Shown in pieces: positions 1 through 9,372 of a stretch of 64,000 nt of DNA. The translations under genes were made by a program, and so were the position numbers. How positions within the stretch are numbered: the stretch's first letter is position 1; every line of letters starts with the position of its first letter. The stretch is from JAIPDZ01 sp034522175 (GTDB lineage Bacteria > Desulfobacterota > DSM-4660 > Desulfatiglandales > Desulfatiglandaceae), in contig JAXHLQ010000001.1 of NCBI GenBank assembly GCA_034522175.1, forward strand, positions 2,542,001 to 2,606,000. The letters are read 5' to 3'. The notes below the pieces were generated by a model, which saw nothing but the letters and a program-made list of their open reading frames with translations, was not told where the DNA came from and did no database searches.

Positions 1-110
1 TGCCCTATGCCAATTGTGCCTGATGCCCACCTTAATACAGGCCTCGGACATGGGGGCCATGACGGAGTCCCGGGAGAATTCCTCTGTGTCATCGTCCTGG
101 TCCTGGGGGG

Positions 111-1453
111 ATGAACCTGGACGAGGCGGTTTCGCATATCTGTGATAGCCTCGTGAAGCAGGGTCAACTCCAGGGAAAGCCCCTGCTGATCAGTCCCAAT
201 GATCTCTATGAGGCCTCCACCGGTCTGAGCATGCCACTGGCCAATCTGCTCAGGGGGAAACTCATCGATAAAATGAAGTCCCGGGGGTGCGGGTGCTCCT
301 TCCGGGGGCGGATGAATCCCGATCCATGATCCTTCAGGGGACGTGGCAGGCGTCAGGGGGTGATCTAAGGCTCCATCTGAAGGTGCTAAACCTCGGCTCT
401 GACGGACCGGAGGCCGTGGCCGCGGCTTCGGCCCGGGTGCCTTTAAAGGGGATCGATGGTGATCTGCTCAAGCCGGATCGGGCGTCATGGGCCCGGTATC
501 TGGTCCGCAATCTGGAGCGAAACACCACCACTCCTGCTCAATGGAAGGTTCATGTGGGCACCTTCAGGATCAAGAGCAAAGCCTGCAATCCGGAATTGGG
601 CGCCTATCTATCGGGCTGGATCCAACCGGCCCTTGCCCAGAGCCGGATGTTCATGCCTCTGGACCAGACCCGGGCCCTGAAAGGACTCTCCACTCAGACT
701 CTGCGCAAACGGGGAACCCGGGCCATCCGGCCACACCCTTCAACAACGGATGACACTATCAGCCTGACGGCGGACCTCATGAACGCGGATGGTGAGATAA
801 AGGGAGAGGCATGGCTCCACAAGGTCAAGGTAGAGGTCCAGGTAAAGGTGGTGAGCACCCAAAAGGGGCAGCAGGTCATCACCGCCGCCTCCGCGGATGT
901 CCCTTCCATTCTCTTTCCGCCGGAACTGCTTGCGCCACCGCCTGCTCAAGATTCTTTTCCGACAGCTTCAGGAGAAACAGGGAATAGACAGGGAATCTCC
1001 AAAGAGGGGCTGGTCCTGGATCTCACCACCACCCGGGGCCATGGAAAGGCCGTTTATCAAGAGGGGGAGCGAATCCAGTTCCTGCTCAGGATCAACCGCC
1101 CGGCCCGGGTCTACCTCTTTGATCTGGACCCTCACGGGAATGCCACGCTCCTCTATCCGGTGGATGAAAACGGTTCCCTGGCCCGGGGAGGACAGTGCGG
1201 GGCCATGCCGGACCCGGGGACCCCTTTGATCATACCTGAAGACGGGTGTTCCTATGACCTAATGGTGACGGAACCATACGGCCGGGACACGGTCTGGGCC
1301 GTGGCCTCAGAAAGCCCGCTTCAAATTCCCGCTGATCTTAATGGGGACTGGAAGAAGGCGGATACGCTGGTCAAGCGCCTGAGGAACCAGGGGCTTTCCG
1401 AAAAAGGGGGCTATGCCGAATCCCAGGTGGAAGTGGTGACCGGCCCCAGGTGA
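111..1453 (+). CDS. DUF4384 domain protein with two FlgO/CsgG-like modules (frameshifted)
   Basis: The reconstructed protein is about 447 residues. Frame 3 from an ATG at 111 passes into frame 2 near position 285, where a five-G run appears to be one G short; the repaired join reads KSRGVRVLLPGADE. The N-terminal two thirds contain two similar modules, LRGKLIDKM...LPGADESRSMILQGTW and LSGWIQPAL...LDQTRALKG, each followed by a strand-rich segment ending near ASARVP or ASADVP. This recalls FlgO/CsgG-like folds. Residues about 315-400 match DUF4384 (YQEGERIQFLLRINRPARVY, then LFDLDPHGNATLLYPVDENG). DUF4384 proteins are often encoded beside caspase-like peptidases, as here. No signal peptide is visible from 111. 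A second reading frame is open upstream of a six-G run at 105-110, so the true start may lie further left or outside the window. The molecular function is unknown. Confidence 0.6.
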
Positions 1454-1482
1454 TGGAGGCGCATGCCTCTATTGATTTTTGT

Positions 1483-1511
1483 TTGACATTTCAGCAGAAT
1501 AGAGATTAAAT
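1483..1511 (+). promoter_or_regulatory. Sigma70-type promoter of the caspase-like gene
   Basis: TTGACA at 1483-1488 and TTAAAT at 1506-1511 are separated by exactly 17 bp. It lies about 40 bp upstream of the caspase-like start. The same -35 and -10 hexamers with the same 17-bp spacing occur before the truncated duplicate at 7176-7204, although the spacer sequences differ. That conservation supports a working promoter. Confidence 0.6.
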
Positions 1512-1551
1512 ACACCTTTTATCAAAGCAATTCATCGTTTGGGTGGCACAT

Positions 1552-3582
1552 ATGGCAAAATCCTCTATGAAATATGCCTGCCGGGTTGTCATTGCTGTAT
1601 TTGTGACATTCATTTTTCTGCCCTCCGTTCTTTTTGCCGCCTCCCGCGGCATCCGCATCATCTCCAAGGGCGGGGATGACCTCTTCTTGTACCAGGACTA
1701 TCAGGCGTTGGTGGTGGGGATCAGCGACTATGAGAAATGGCCCGACCTCCCCTATGCGGTGAGTGATGCCAGGGAAGTGGCCGGGGCGCTTGAGGCATTG
1801 GGATTTCAGGTGACGATGATCCTCAATCCCACGTCGGCTGAATTGAAGACGGCCCTGAGCACCATGACTTATCGGATGGGGCGGGAGAAGAACCGGGCCG
1901 TCCTATTCTATTATGCGGGCCACGGGGCCACGGAGACCATGGCCGACGGTACCAAGATGGGCTATATCATCCCCCGGGACTGCCCCGTCCTGGGAAAGGA
2001 CCCCATCGGGTTTGTCACCCATGCGGTGAGCATGCAGGACATCGAGTCCATCTCCCTGAGGATGCGGGCCAAGCATGTGCTCATGCTCTTTGACTCCTGC
2101 TTTTCAGGCGCGCTCTTTGCCCTGGTCCGGGCGGTCCCCCATGACATTACGGAAAAAAGCACCCTCCCTGTCCGGCAGTACATCACGGCGGGCCGGGAAG
2201 ACGAAGCGGTCCCGGACCGGAGCATGTTCAAGCGCTGTTTTCTCATTGGCCTAAACGGCCATGCGGACATGACCGGAGACGGATACATCACGGGTTCAGA
2301 GATGGGGATGTATCTCGCCGACAATGTGGTCAACTACACCAAAAGACAGCAGCACCCCCAGTACGGCAAGATCAACAATCCGGATCTGGACCAGGGGGAT
2401 TTCATTTTCATCCCCAAAAAAACGCTTGAAAAGTACGAGAAGCAAAAAGAAGTGATGGCCGAACGGAAAGATCTGGTCACCGACATCGAGAACTGAGGGC
2501 CGAGCGAAAGGCGGCCCAGACGCTCCTGGAGGAGATGAAGGCCATCCTTCAGGTGCGGTTTAAGACTGAGACCCAGAACCAAAAGACCGTGGCGGAAAAA
2601 GCAGAACTGGAGAACCAGATCGCCCGGCTGGAAAAAGAGCGGCAGACCATCGAGGACCTGGCTGACGCCCGAGTGCAGGAATATCAGGCCAGTCTGTCAC
2701 AATCTCAGGCCCGCATGAAACAGGAGGCCGAGAAAAGGAAGCGCCTTGAAGAGGAGCTGAAGCGCGTCCGGCTTGAGAAGGAAGAGGCGGCCCATCAGCA
2801 GGCGAAGGTGGCGACGTTGCAGGAGCAGATGCGACAGGAAGCCAGAAGAGAAAGGCCCTGGAAGCGGAATTAGAGAAACTCCGTCGAGAGAGTAAACAGG
2901 CGAGTCAGCAAAAAACTGAACTTGCGCTCGTGCAGAAAAAGCTGAAACAGGGCGTGGAAAAGCGGGAGGCCATGGAACAAGAGTTGGATAATTTTAGACG
3001 GGAAAGGGAGGTGACAGCCGCTATGGCCACAAAACGACCGGAGGTTGAACAGCCGATCGATCCGGTTCGCAAAAAGCAGCGTAAAATGCCGGTCAAGGAA
3101 GATACTCCCTCCCAAAGTGCGACAATCGCGACAGAAGTTCAAAAACCGGCTGCGGATAAAAAGCCCATCACCAAGCTCCCTGATGAATCCAAAAACCAGC
3201 GAGAAGTGGCCGCTATCTATGCCCCAAAGGTCACGCCCCCGGACGACGCTGCTACTCTGATCGTGAACAGCAATGTCATCGGTGCTAAAGTTTATATCGA
3301 CAAAAAAGAAGAGGTCCCGTTCTGGGCCTCACCCGAGGAGGCCTGGCAATACATGGGAAATGCGCCGTTCAAGACCCGTCAACTCTCGCCAGGTACGCAT
3401 GAGATCCGGGTTCATGAAGAGGGTATGACGAAGAGGTGAAAACCATTGAAATCGTTCCCGGCCAGACCATGGAGTTGGAGATCACCCTGTTCAAATACCT
3501 GCCCCATACCGAAGGGCCTGACTACGGTGGTGGCGGCGGAGGCGGCGGAGGCGGCGGAGGCGGCGGAGGCGGCGGGATGTAA
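1552..3582 (+). CDS. Exported caspase-fold (C14) peptidase with coiled coil, PEGA domain and polyglycine tail (frameshifted)
   Basis: This is one gene broken by three apparent frameshifts (near 2490, 2855 and 3425), about 677 residues when joined. It begins with a signal peptide (residues 1-32, core IAVFVTFIFLPSVLFAA). A caspase-like domain follows, with YQALVVGISDYEKWPDLPYA, the catalytic histidine in YYAGHG (about H124) and the catalytic cysteine in FDSCFSG (about C183). Frame 3 then frame 2 encode a long charged coiled coil (about residues 310-480, for example LEEELKRVRLEKEEAAHQQ). Next is a lysine/proline-rich linker and a PEGA-type domain (TLIVNSNVIGAKVYIDKKEE to QTMELEITLF). The last residues are 17 glycines and a methionine. 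Known C14 proteins of this type are cysteine peptidases cleaving after basic or acidic residues; the target here is unknown. Start 1552 (MAKSSMKY) is preferred because it is shared with the duplicate at 7255. Confidence 0.72.
3526..3576 (+). repeat. In-frame polyglycine codon tract (GGC-GGC-GGA repeat)
   Basis: Seventeen consecutive glycine codons, mostly a repeating GGC GGC GGA 9-mer, precede the final ATG TAA of the caspase-like gene. The tract gives a flexible C-terminal tail and is a likely site of slippage, so its true length is uncertain. Confidence 0.9.
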
Positions 3583-3620
3583 GCTGTTGGACGGATAATC
3601 AGAGTTGGGTGGGATTTGAA

Positions 3621-6599
3621 ATGAAGAGATGTTGTTCGTTGTGGATCACTTTGTTGGCTGGCTGCTTGGGGTTCTTTGCCCCGGCGGTCAATGCGGAGAA
3701 GATCACGGTCAGAGATTATTGGGTCTTGCTGGACGGCTATAGCGCCGAATTCTCGCAAAACAGCTCATTGACGATTACTCGAGAAAAGACATCTCAAGAC
3801 CTTTTTTCTGTGGATTTCTTGGGTACGGGCGCCCAGAGACAGCGATATGATGCATCCGGTAATCTCCTTTTTTATGGAACCCAGTGGCCGGGGGTGCATA
3901 TTTCGAGGTCGTCAATCCAGAAACCGCAGTTCTGTTTCCCGCAGAGATGGAAGTGGGGGGAGTTCCCCATCACATTTCGTGGAATAGAGAGACATACAAC
4001 CAATGGGGTGAATATATTGGTCCGGGAAGTGATGAGGTGACCGTAACCTTATCCGGACCTGAATCAGTAACCGTCCCCGCTGGCCCGTTTGAAGGCGTCT
4101 ATAGATTCACTGTAGAGGATAGGTGGAAGAATAGTCAAGGGGAGACCAAAACGGAAATCTCCATTTATTGGGTGGTCAAGGGTATTGGCTGGGTGAAGGT
4201 CCGGCGCGGAAATGAGACCTACGAACGGGTTTCAGGACCTCCCCCGCTTTCTTTGGAGCTTTCATCGTTGAATCTTTCCGAGGGCGAGACAGCCACATGC
4301 ACCATCAGTGGCGGTGTTGCCCCCTGATATTGCGAGTTCAAGCGATACCTCCGTCGCCACTGCGTCTGTGAGTGGCAGCACACTGTCGGTCAACGGCGTC
4401 TCAGCGGGATCTGCTACCATAACCGTTAGCGACAGTGGTTCTGGTTCCGCCACTGTGTCGGTGACGGTTTTATCCACCTATACCAACAGTCTGGGGCAAA
4501 CATTCGTACTACTTCCGGCTGGTACTTTCACCATGGGAAGTCCGTCAAACGAATTAGGTAGGGACAGCGATGAAGGACCACAGCACCGGGTAACGCTGAG
4601 CCAGTCCTTCTACATTCAGCAGACCGAAATAACCCAGTCGCAGTGGGAAGCAATTATGGGAAGCAACCCGTCTTCTTTTCAGGGCTGTTCCAATTGTCCA
4701 GTTGATAATGTATCATTCAATGATGTTCAGCTTTTCATTGGCAGAATGAATGATCGTAAGGAAGGGACTTACCGCCTTCCCACAGAAGCCGAGTGGGAAT
4801 ATGCAGCTCGAGCGGGGAGTACAACAGCTTTTTACAATGGGAGCATAACGGAAACCGAATGTGGATATGATCCCAATCTGAATGCCATCGGTTGGTATTG
4901 TTACAATTGTGGTGACCAACCCCATCCCGTTGCCCAGAAAACGCCGAATGCCTGGGGCTTATATGATATGTCGGGGAATGTGCTTGAACGGTGTCAAGAT
5001 TGGTATGACAGTGACTACTATACCTCAGAAGCTGTAATCGACCCAGTGGGCCCTTCGTCCGGTTCATATAGGATAAAGCGAGGTGGTTGCTGGGTCTACA
5101 GGGCGAGGTCTTGTCGTTCAGCTTCCCGGCAATGGGCTTACACGGATTTTATAAATCAACACAAATATGTAGGTTTTCGCCTTGTGAGGCAAACCGAAAG
5201 TGGGCAGGAACTTGGGATCAATCCGTCAACTCTCAGCCTGTCAGCCGGTCAGACCGGCACCTGCACCATCAGCGGCGGCACTTCCCCTTACAGCGCCAGT
5301 TCGAGCAATACATCAGTGGCCACTGTGTCTGTGAATGGCAGTACATTGTCAGCCACAGGCGTATCAGCGGGCTCTGCCAGCATAACGGTGAGCGACAGCG
5401 CTTCGGGTTCCGCCATCGTATCAGTGACGGTGTCCTCATCTGCTTCAGGGACCAAGCCGACCGTGGAGACCGGGTGGGCTACAGCGTTGACCGCCAGTTC
5501 TGCCACCCTAAATGCCACAGTGAATCCCAACGGAGAGAGCACCACCGCCTATTTCCAATACGGGACAACAGACAACTATGGCTCGAACACATCGACCCAG
5601 AATATGGGTTCCGGCACAAGCAAACAATCAGTCACCAGCGATCTGTCCGGGTTGAGCACGAACACCACGTATCATTACCGGATTGTGGCCACCAGCAGCG
5701 AAGGCACTTCCTATGGTGATGACCGTTCCTTCACCACGCGCATTTTCTATGTGGAGCCCTCGGGCGTTTGCGGGGGCAATTCCCCCTGTTATACCACCAT
5801 ACAGGCGGCCATTGATGCGGCATCGTCCGGGGGCGTTATCCGGATCGCCAACGAAGCCTATGACGAAAGCCTGAGTGTGGGGGTGTCGGAACATATCCTC
5901 CTTGAGGGCGGATGGAACACGTCATTTACGACGCGATCGGCTGCCGGAACCGGAACGGGTAGCAATGTGTCCGGCACGATGCGTGTCTCAGGGGATTGGA
6001 GCGGGGCGGTGCGGGTGGATGGGGTTGTGCTTGAATCGGGTGAGGAACAAGACACGGTAGCATTTTCCGATAACTTTAACGATGGGAATTTTGACATCAG
6101 TCCTGCCTGGACAGAGGTCAATAAAGATGATCGCCCAGGCACTGTTTCAGTAATTAACTATGCCCTAAGAGTATATCGTACGGGTGCCTACGGAAATGGA
6201 GGATCCGTAGGGATTGAAATTGAAACTGATATCCCTGTTAATGATGGTACCAAAGTGAGCTTTGACGGCAAGGCTGTCTCCAGAGATGTTGGGGATGGGT
6301 GTGGTTGGACATGTGGTGAATTTCCGGTGGTTGTCTACCTCTACCTTGAAGATTCGAGTGGTAATGAGTTGTTTCTAAAGTATGCATTAAACTATGGTGA
6401 CGCCATAGAGAATAGAGAAACGGCGGACTGGAAGCAAATCGCCATGTCAGTGCCACAAGGAGAGTGGGTAAGGAATATCAATTACATAATTCGAGATGCA
6501 TGGCCTAATGCCGCCAAAATAACCAAGATTTATTTATTTGGAAATGGATGGGATTTTGAAGGATATATGGATAATATCAGGATCCTCAGTTCCCCATGA
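3621..6599 (+). CDS. Secreted multidomain protein with FGE-sulfatase (SUMF1-like) domain, Ig-like and Fn3 domains (frameshifted)
   Basis: About 992 residues when two frameshifts are repaired: a G run near 3890, and a C run near 4315 that looks one base long. It starts with a signal peptide (MKRCCSLWITLLAGCLGFFA). A bacterial Ig-like domain follows (about residues 205-283). The FGE-sulfatase domain is at about 287-527, with LLPAGTFTMGSP, YIQQTEITQSQWEAIMG, RLPTEAEWEYAARAG, DMSGNVLERCQDWY and a degenerate RGGCW. A second Ig-like copy is at about 532-607 (TCTISGG, SVATVSVNGSTLSATGVSAG) and an Fn3-like domain at about 610-706 (TTYHYRIVATSSEGTSYGDD). The C-terminal part starts like a beta-helix (YTTIQAAIDAASSGGVIRIA) and ends in a probable jelly-roll. 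No sulfatase gene is adjacent, so the FGE fold may serve in binding rather than in making formylglycine. It lies 38 bp after the caspase gene and could share its transcript. Confidence 0.7.
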
Positions 6600-6803
6600 A
6601 TACCTGAGTCGGAATAATTGGCAACGAATATGTTTGATTTTTGGAAGGTGATCTTTTCACGATACATTCTCAAGACCCACAAGAATTGGATATAGAGATA
6701 TCATACTGGTGAACTTACAGCATTTTCTTTCCAGTCCTGGTTTTCGTACCGTCCCGCAATGGAAGACTGGTATTTCCAGCCTTCCATTTCTTAAAACAAT
6801 TTT

Positions 6804-6947
6804 GGCTCATCGCGGATTAACGTGAACGACTTTAGGTGCGACCTCAGTCGCACGATGAAGACGGTCGCTGTGCGACTGAAGTCGCACCTACAGCGCGGCG
6901 CGCGAAACTCAGTTGGAGCCAAGTTTCACGTTAATTCGCTATGAGCC
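6804..6947. mobile_element. Nested inverted-repeat (MITE-like or REP-like) element
   Basis: Outer arms of 23 nt at 6804-6826 and 6925-6947 are reverse complements with two mismatches (GGCTCAT-GCG-ATTAACGTGAA). Inside lie arms of 21 nt at 6833-6853 and 6870-6890 that match at 20 of 21 positions, and each inner arm is itself palindromic (GTGCGAC/GTCGCAC). No coding capacity is seen. The rest of the 655-bp gap between 6599 and 7255 holds a RelE/ParE remnant on the right and nothing recognised on the left. A related arm sequence recurs at 25291-25374. Confidence 0.6.
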
Positions 6948-7127
6948 GAGAAAATCCATGGCCTGGACACTTTTCCAGAACGCTTTGCCTACATCCCGGA
7001 AAACATCTTTTTTGAAACAAATTACAGGCACATCATCCACAAGAAATACCGGGTTATCTACAAAATTGAGAACGATTCCGTTTATATATTGAGAATAATT
7101 CACGGATCTAAGTTGCTGGATTTATGA
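6945..7127 (+). pseudogene. C-terminal remnant of a RelE/ParE-type toxin
   Basis: An open frame without a suitable start codon ends at a TGA at 7125-7127 and encodes about 60 residues. They read LDTFPERFAYIPEN, then NYRHIIHKKYRVIYKIEND, then VYILRIIHGSKLLDL. This is the conserved C-terminal half of RelE/ParE-family plasmid-stabilisation toxins, which normally run to about 95-100 residues. The frame is closed by a stop at 6942-6944, inside the right outer arm of the inverted-repeat element. No N-terminal half and no antitoxin gene were found upstream. It is probably a dead fragment truncated by that element. Confidence 0.65.
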
Positions 7128-7175
7128 AATACGGTAACCACCGTATCTCTTCCAGATCCTTATGGATTTTTCCTG

Positions 7176-7204
7176 TTGACATCCTGAAAAATTGTCGATT
7201 AAAT
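7176..7204 (+). promoter_or_regulatory. Sigma70-type promoter before the truncated caspase duplicate
   Basis: TTGACA (7176-7181) and TTAAAT (7199-7204) are separated by 17 bp. The hexamers and spacing are identical to those at 1483-1511, so the duplication appears to include the promoter. Confidence 0.55.
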
Positions 7205-7254
7205 ACAATTTATCTTTATCTCTACATGACTCAATTCATTGTTTTCTGGCAAAT

Positions 7255-7437
7255 ATGGCAAAATCCTCTATGAAATATACCCACCTCCTGGTTGCCATTG
7301 CCCTATTTGTGACGCCCTTTTTTCTGCCCTCCGTTCTTTTTGCCGCCTCCCGCGGCATCCGGGTCATCTCCAGGACCGGAGAGGAACTCCTAAATAAGAA
7401 CGATGACATTGAGATTATAAGAGATATGGAACTATGA
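7255..7437 (+). pseudogene. Truncated duplicate of the caspase-like gene 5' end
   Basis: This encodes 60 residues beginning MAKSSMKY, followed by the hydrophobic export signal and AASRGIR-ISxxG(E/D)(E/D)L. It is almost the same as the first 45 residues of the caspase-like protein at 1552. Similarity stops after about 45 residues and the frame then ends in unrelated sequence, before any catalytic motif. The upstream promoter layout is shared as well. If expressed, the product would be only a signal peptide with a short tail. It is best read as a partial duplication or the residue of a deleted second copy. Confidence 0.65.
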
Positions 7438-7507
7438 TATCGATATTGGTGTTTTCTAAATATCCGTGAGTTAAAGACTGTGGAAAAAAAGCCAAGGAGG
7501 ACGTCTC

Positions 7508-8344
7508 ATGAAGAACAGGCATACGTTAAGGTCATTAATTTTTCGCTCATGTAAATGCAAGGAAATTCTGATTTCATGCTTAGCAATTGTCGCCTTTGTT
7601 TCAATTCCCTTTTACGCGCTGAGCGCCGAAAAACTGATCGTGACGGACAGCAATGGTATGACCACCTTCAAGATCGAGGATAATGGGTCGGTATCCAATG
7701 CGTCCAGGCTGTGCGCCAATGGCGCTTCTGCATGGGGGTCCGCGCCATTTGTGCTGGGTCAGAATGTCGGGAACCGGGGAATTGTGATTACGGATAAGGC
7801 CACGAGCAATCAGAAGAATATTTACTTTGGATGGAATGTGGGCACTTCCCAGGACTACGCGGAGATGTTTGCCCTTCAGGAAGGAATCGGGTACAAGAAT
7901 CTGGTTTTGAATCCCAGCGGGGGCTATGTGGGTATCGGCACCGCGAGTCCATCATACCCGCTTCAAATGGGGAGTGGGGCCTATTGTTCCACAGGGGGTA
8001 CATGGGTCAACGCATCCAGCAGGGAATACAAAAAGGATATTGAGAACCTCTCCCCCGGAGAAGCAAAGGATACACTCAATCGACTCAACCCGGTAAAGTT
8101 CCGCTACAAGGTTGACGACGACGAGCGGCACGTCGGTTTTATTGCTGAAGATGCGCCGGACCTTGTGGCCACCAAAGACAAAAAAGGAATGAGCTCTATG
8201 GATGTGGTGGCGGTACTGACGCGAGTGGTCCAGGAACAGCAAAGGGTAATGGAGACCCAAAAGCAAACCATTGAGAAATTGTCCCAGAGACTGGCGCTCG
8301 TCGAACAGGATACCAGGAAGCTTGCGATGCAGAAACCAAATTAG
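7508..8344 (+). CDS. Exported protein with C-terminal peptidase S74 (intramolecular chaperone) domain
   Basis: 278 residues. A strong Shine-Dalgarno (AAGGAGG, 7494-7500) precedes the ATG. The N-terminal region holds a signal peptide (hydrophobic core ISCLAIVAFVSIPFYALSA). The middle resembles phage-tail or surface-fibre sequence (GNRGIVITDK, GGYVGIGTASPSYPLQMG). Residues about 175-240 match the S74 domain found at the C-terminus of tailspikes and of some bacterial surface proteins: SSREYKKDIENLS, NPVKFRYK, HVGFIAEDAPDLV. The domain classically helps trimer assembly and then cleaves itself off. A coiled-coil tail follows (QRVMETQKQTIEKLSQRLAL). No other phage genes lie nearby, so a host surface protein is more likely than a prophage relic. 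Confidence 0.7.
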   Translation: MKNRHTLRSLIFRSCKCKEILISCLAIVAFVSIPFYALSAEKLIVTDSNGMTTFKIEDNGSVSNASRLCANGASAWGSAPFVLGQNVGNRGIVITDKATSNQKNIYFGWNVGTSQDYAEMFALQEGIGYKNLVLNPSGGYVGIGTASPSYPLQMGSGAYCSTGGTWVNASSREYKKDIENLSPGEAKDTLNRLNPVKFRYKVDDDERHVGFIAEDAPDLVATKDKKGMSSMDVVAVLTRVVQEQQRVMETQKQTIEKLSQRLALVEQDTRKLAMQKPN

Positions 8345-8448
8345 TTTCTCCTTATGGTTTTGGAGGCCACCTCTTTTGGCAGTTGTCGAACTTGACGAAC
8401 GCCTCTGAATCGTTATTTTTATAACATTTCCATTTGGAGGTGTTTGTC

Positions 8449-9372
8449 ATGGGTAACTGGTTTCGAACCACGCTTCTTTTGGGCGCGATGACCGCGCTCA
8501 TTGTCTTCATCGGCGGGCTTTTCGGCGGCCGGCAGGGGATGATCCTGGCCTTTATTCTGGCCATGGGCATGAACTTCTTCAGCTACTGGTATTCCGACAA
8601 GATCGTTTTGAGGATGTACAAGGCCCGGGAGGTGGGCCCGGAAGACCTTCCCGGGCTCTATAGTGCGGTCAAGGCACTGGCCCAGACCGCAGGTCTCCCC
8701 ATGCCCCGGGTGTACGTTATCCCCGAATCCGCTCCCAATGCCTTTGCCACAGGCCGAAATCCCGAGCACGCGGTCATTGCCGTCACAGAAGGGCTTTTGA
8801 GCAGTATGGACGATCATGAGGCCACTGGGGTTCTGGCCCACGAGATGTCTCACATCAAGAATCGGGATATCCTGATCGGTTCCATTGCCGCCACCATGGC
8901 GGGGGCCATTATGATACTCTCCTCCATGGCCCGCTGGAGCGCCATATTCGGGGGCGGGTCAGACGATGACGAGGGGGGCCTGGGGGGCATCGGGCTCATC
9001 ATCATGTCCATCCTGGCACCCATCGCCGCCATGCTGATTCAGATGGCCATCTCCAGATCGAGAGAGTATCTCGCCGATGCCACCGGCGCCAAGCTGAGCG
9101 GCAACCCGGAATGGCTGGCCGGCGCCCTTGAAAAACTGGGCGCGGCGTCGAAACGGCTGCCCATGAAGGCGAACCCGTCCACCGCTCACATGTTTATCGT
9201 GAATCCCCTCTCCGGAGGGAGCCTGATGCATCTCTTCTCCACCCACCCGCCGCTCCAGGAGCGAATCGCCCGCCTGAGAGGGACGCCGCCTGACGAATCG
9301 CATCCGGTACTCCCTGAGGGGGACCGGGGAAAAGCAGAGGCCGAGGCCATGTGGCGGCATCTATCCAAATAG
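8449..9372 (+). CDS. htpX: HtpX-family membrane zinc metalloprotease (M48B)
   Basis: 307 residues from ATG 8449, which follows a GGAGG Shine-Dalgarno eight bases upstream. The length is normal for HtpX. Two N-terminal membrane segments (LLLGAMTALIVFIGGLFGG and MILAFILAMGMNFFSYWY) precede the zinc site VLAHEMSHIKNRD (HExxH). The third ligand is the glutamate in SREYLADATGA. A further membrane segment (LIIMSILAPIAAMLIQMA) lies between. The C-terminus carries THPPLQERIARLRG, typical of the family. HtpX degrades misfolded membrane proteins in the inner membrane with the active site facing the cytosol. Its 3' end overlaps the convergent gene on the minus strand by 12 bp. Confidence 0.92.
   Translation: MGNWFRTTLLLGAMTALIVFIGGLFGGRQGMILAFILAMGMNFFSYWYSDKIVLRMYKAREVGPEDLPGLYSAVKALAQTAGLPMPRVYVIPESAPNAFATGRNPEHAVIAVTEGLLSSMDDHEATGVLAHEMSHIKNRDILIGSIAATMAGAIMILSSMARWSAIFGGGSDDDEGGLGGIGLIIMSILAPIAAMLIQMAISRSREYLADATGAKLSGNPEWLAGALEKLGAASKRLPMKANPSTAHMFIVNPLSGGSLMHLFSTHPPLQERIARLRGTPPDESHPVLPEGDRGKAEAEAMWRHLSK

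Noticed and set aside
3884..4327. The DUF-like fragment read as a separate gene
   Set aside because: It is the middle of one frameshifted secreted protein, because the repaired join gives a continuous sequence.
8419..8853. A 144-codon frame opposite htpX
   Set aside because: It lies entirely opposite a strongly supported gene and its product shows no recognisable domain or Shine-Dalgarno.
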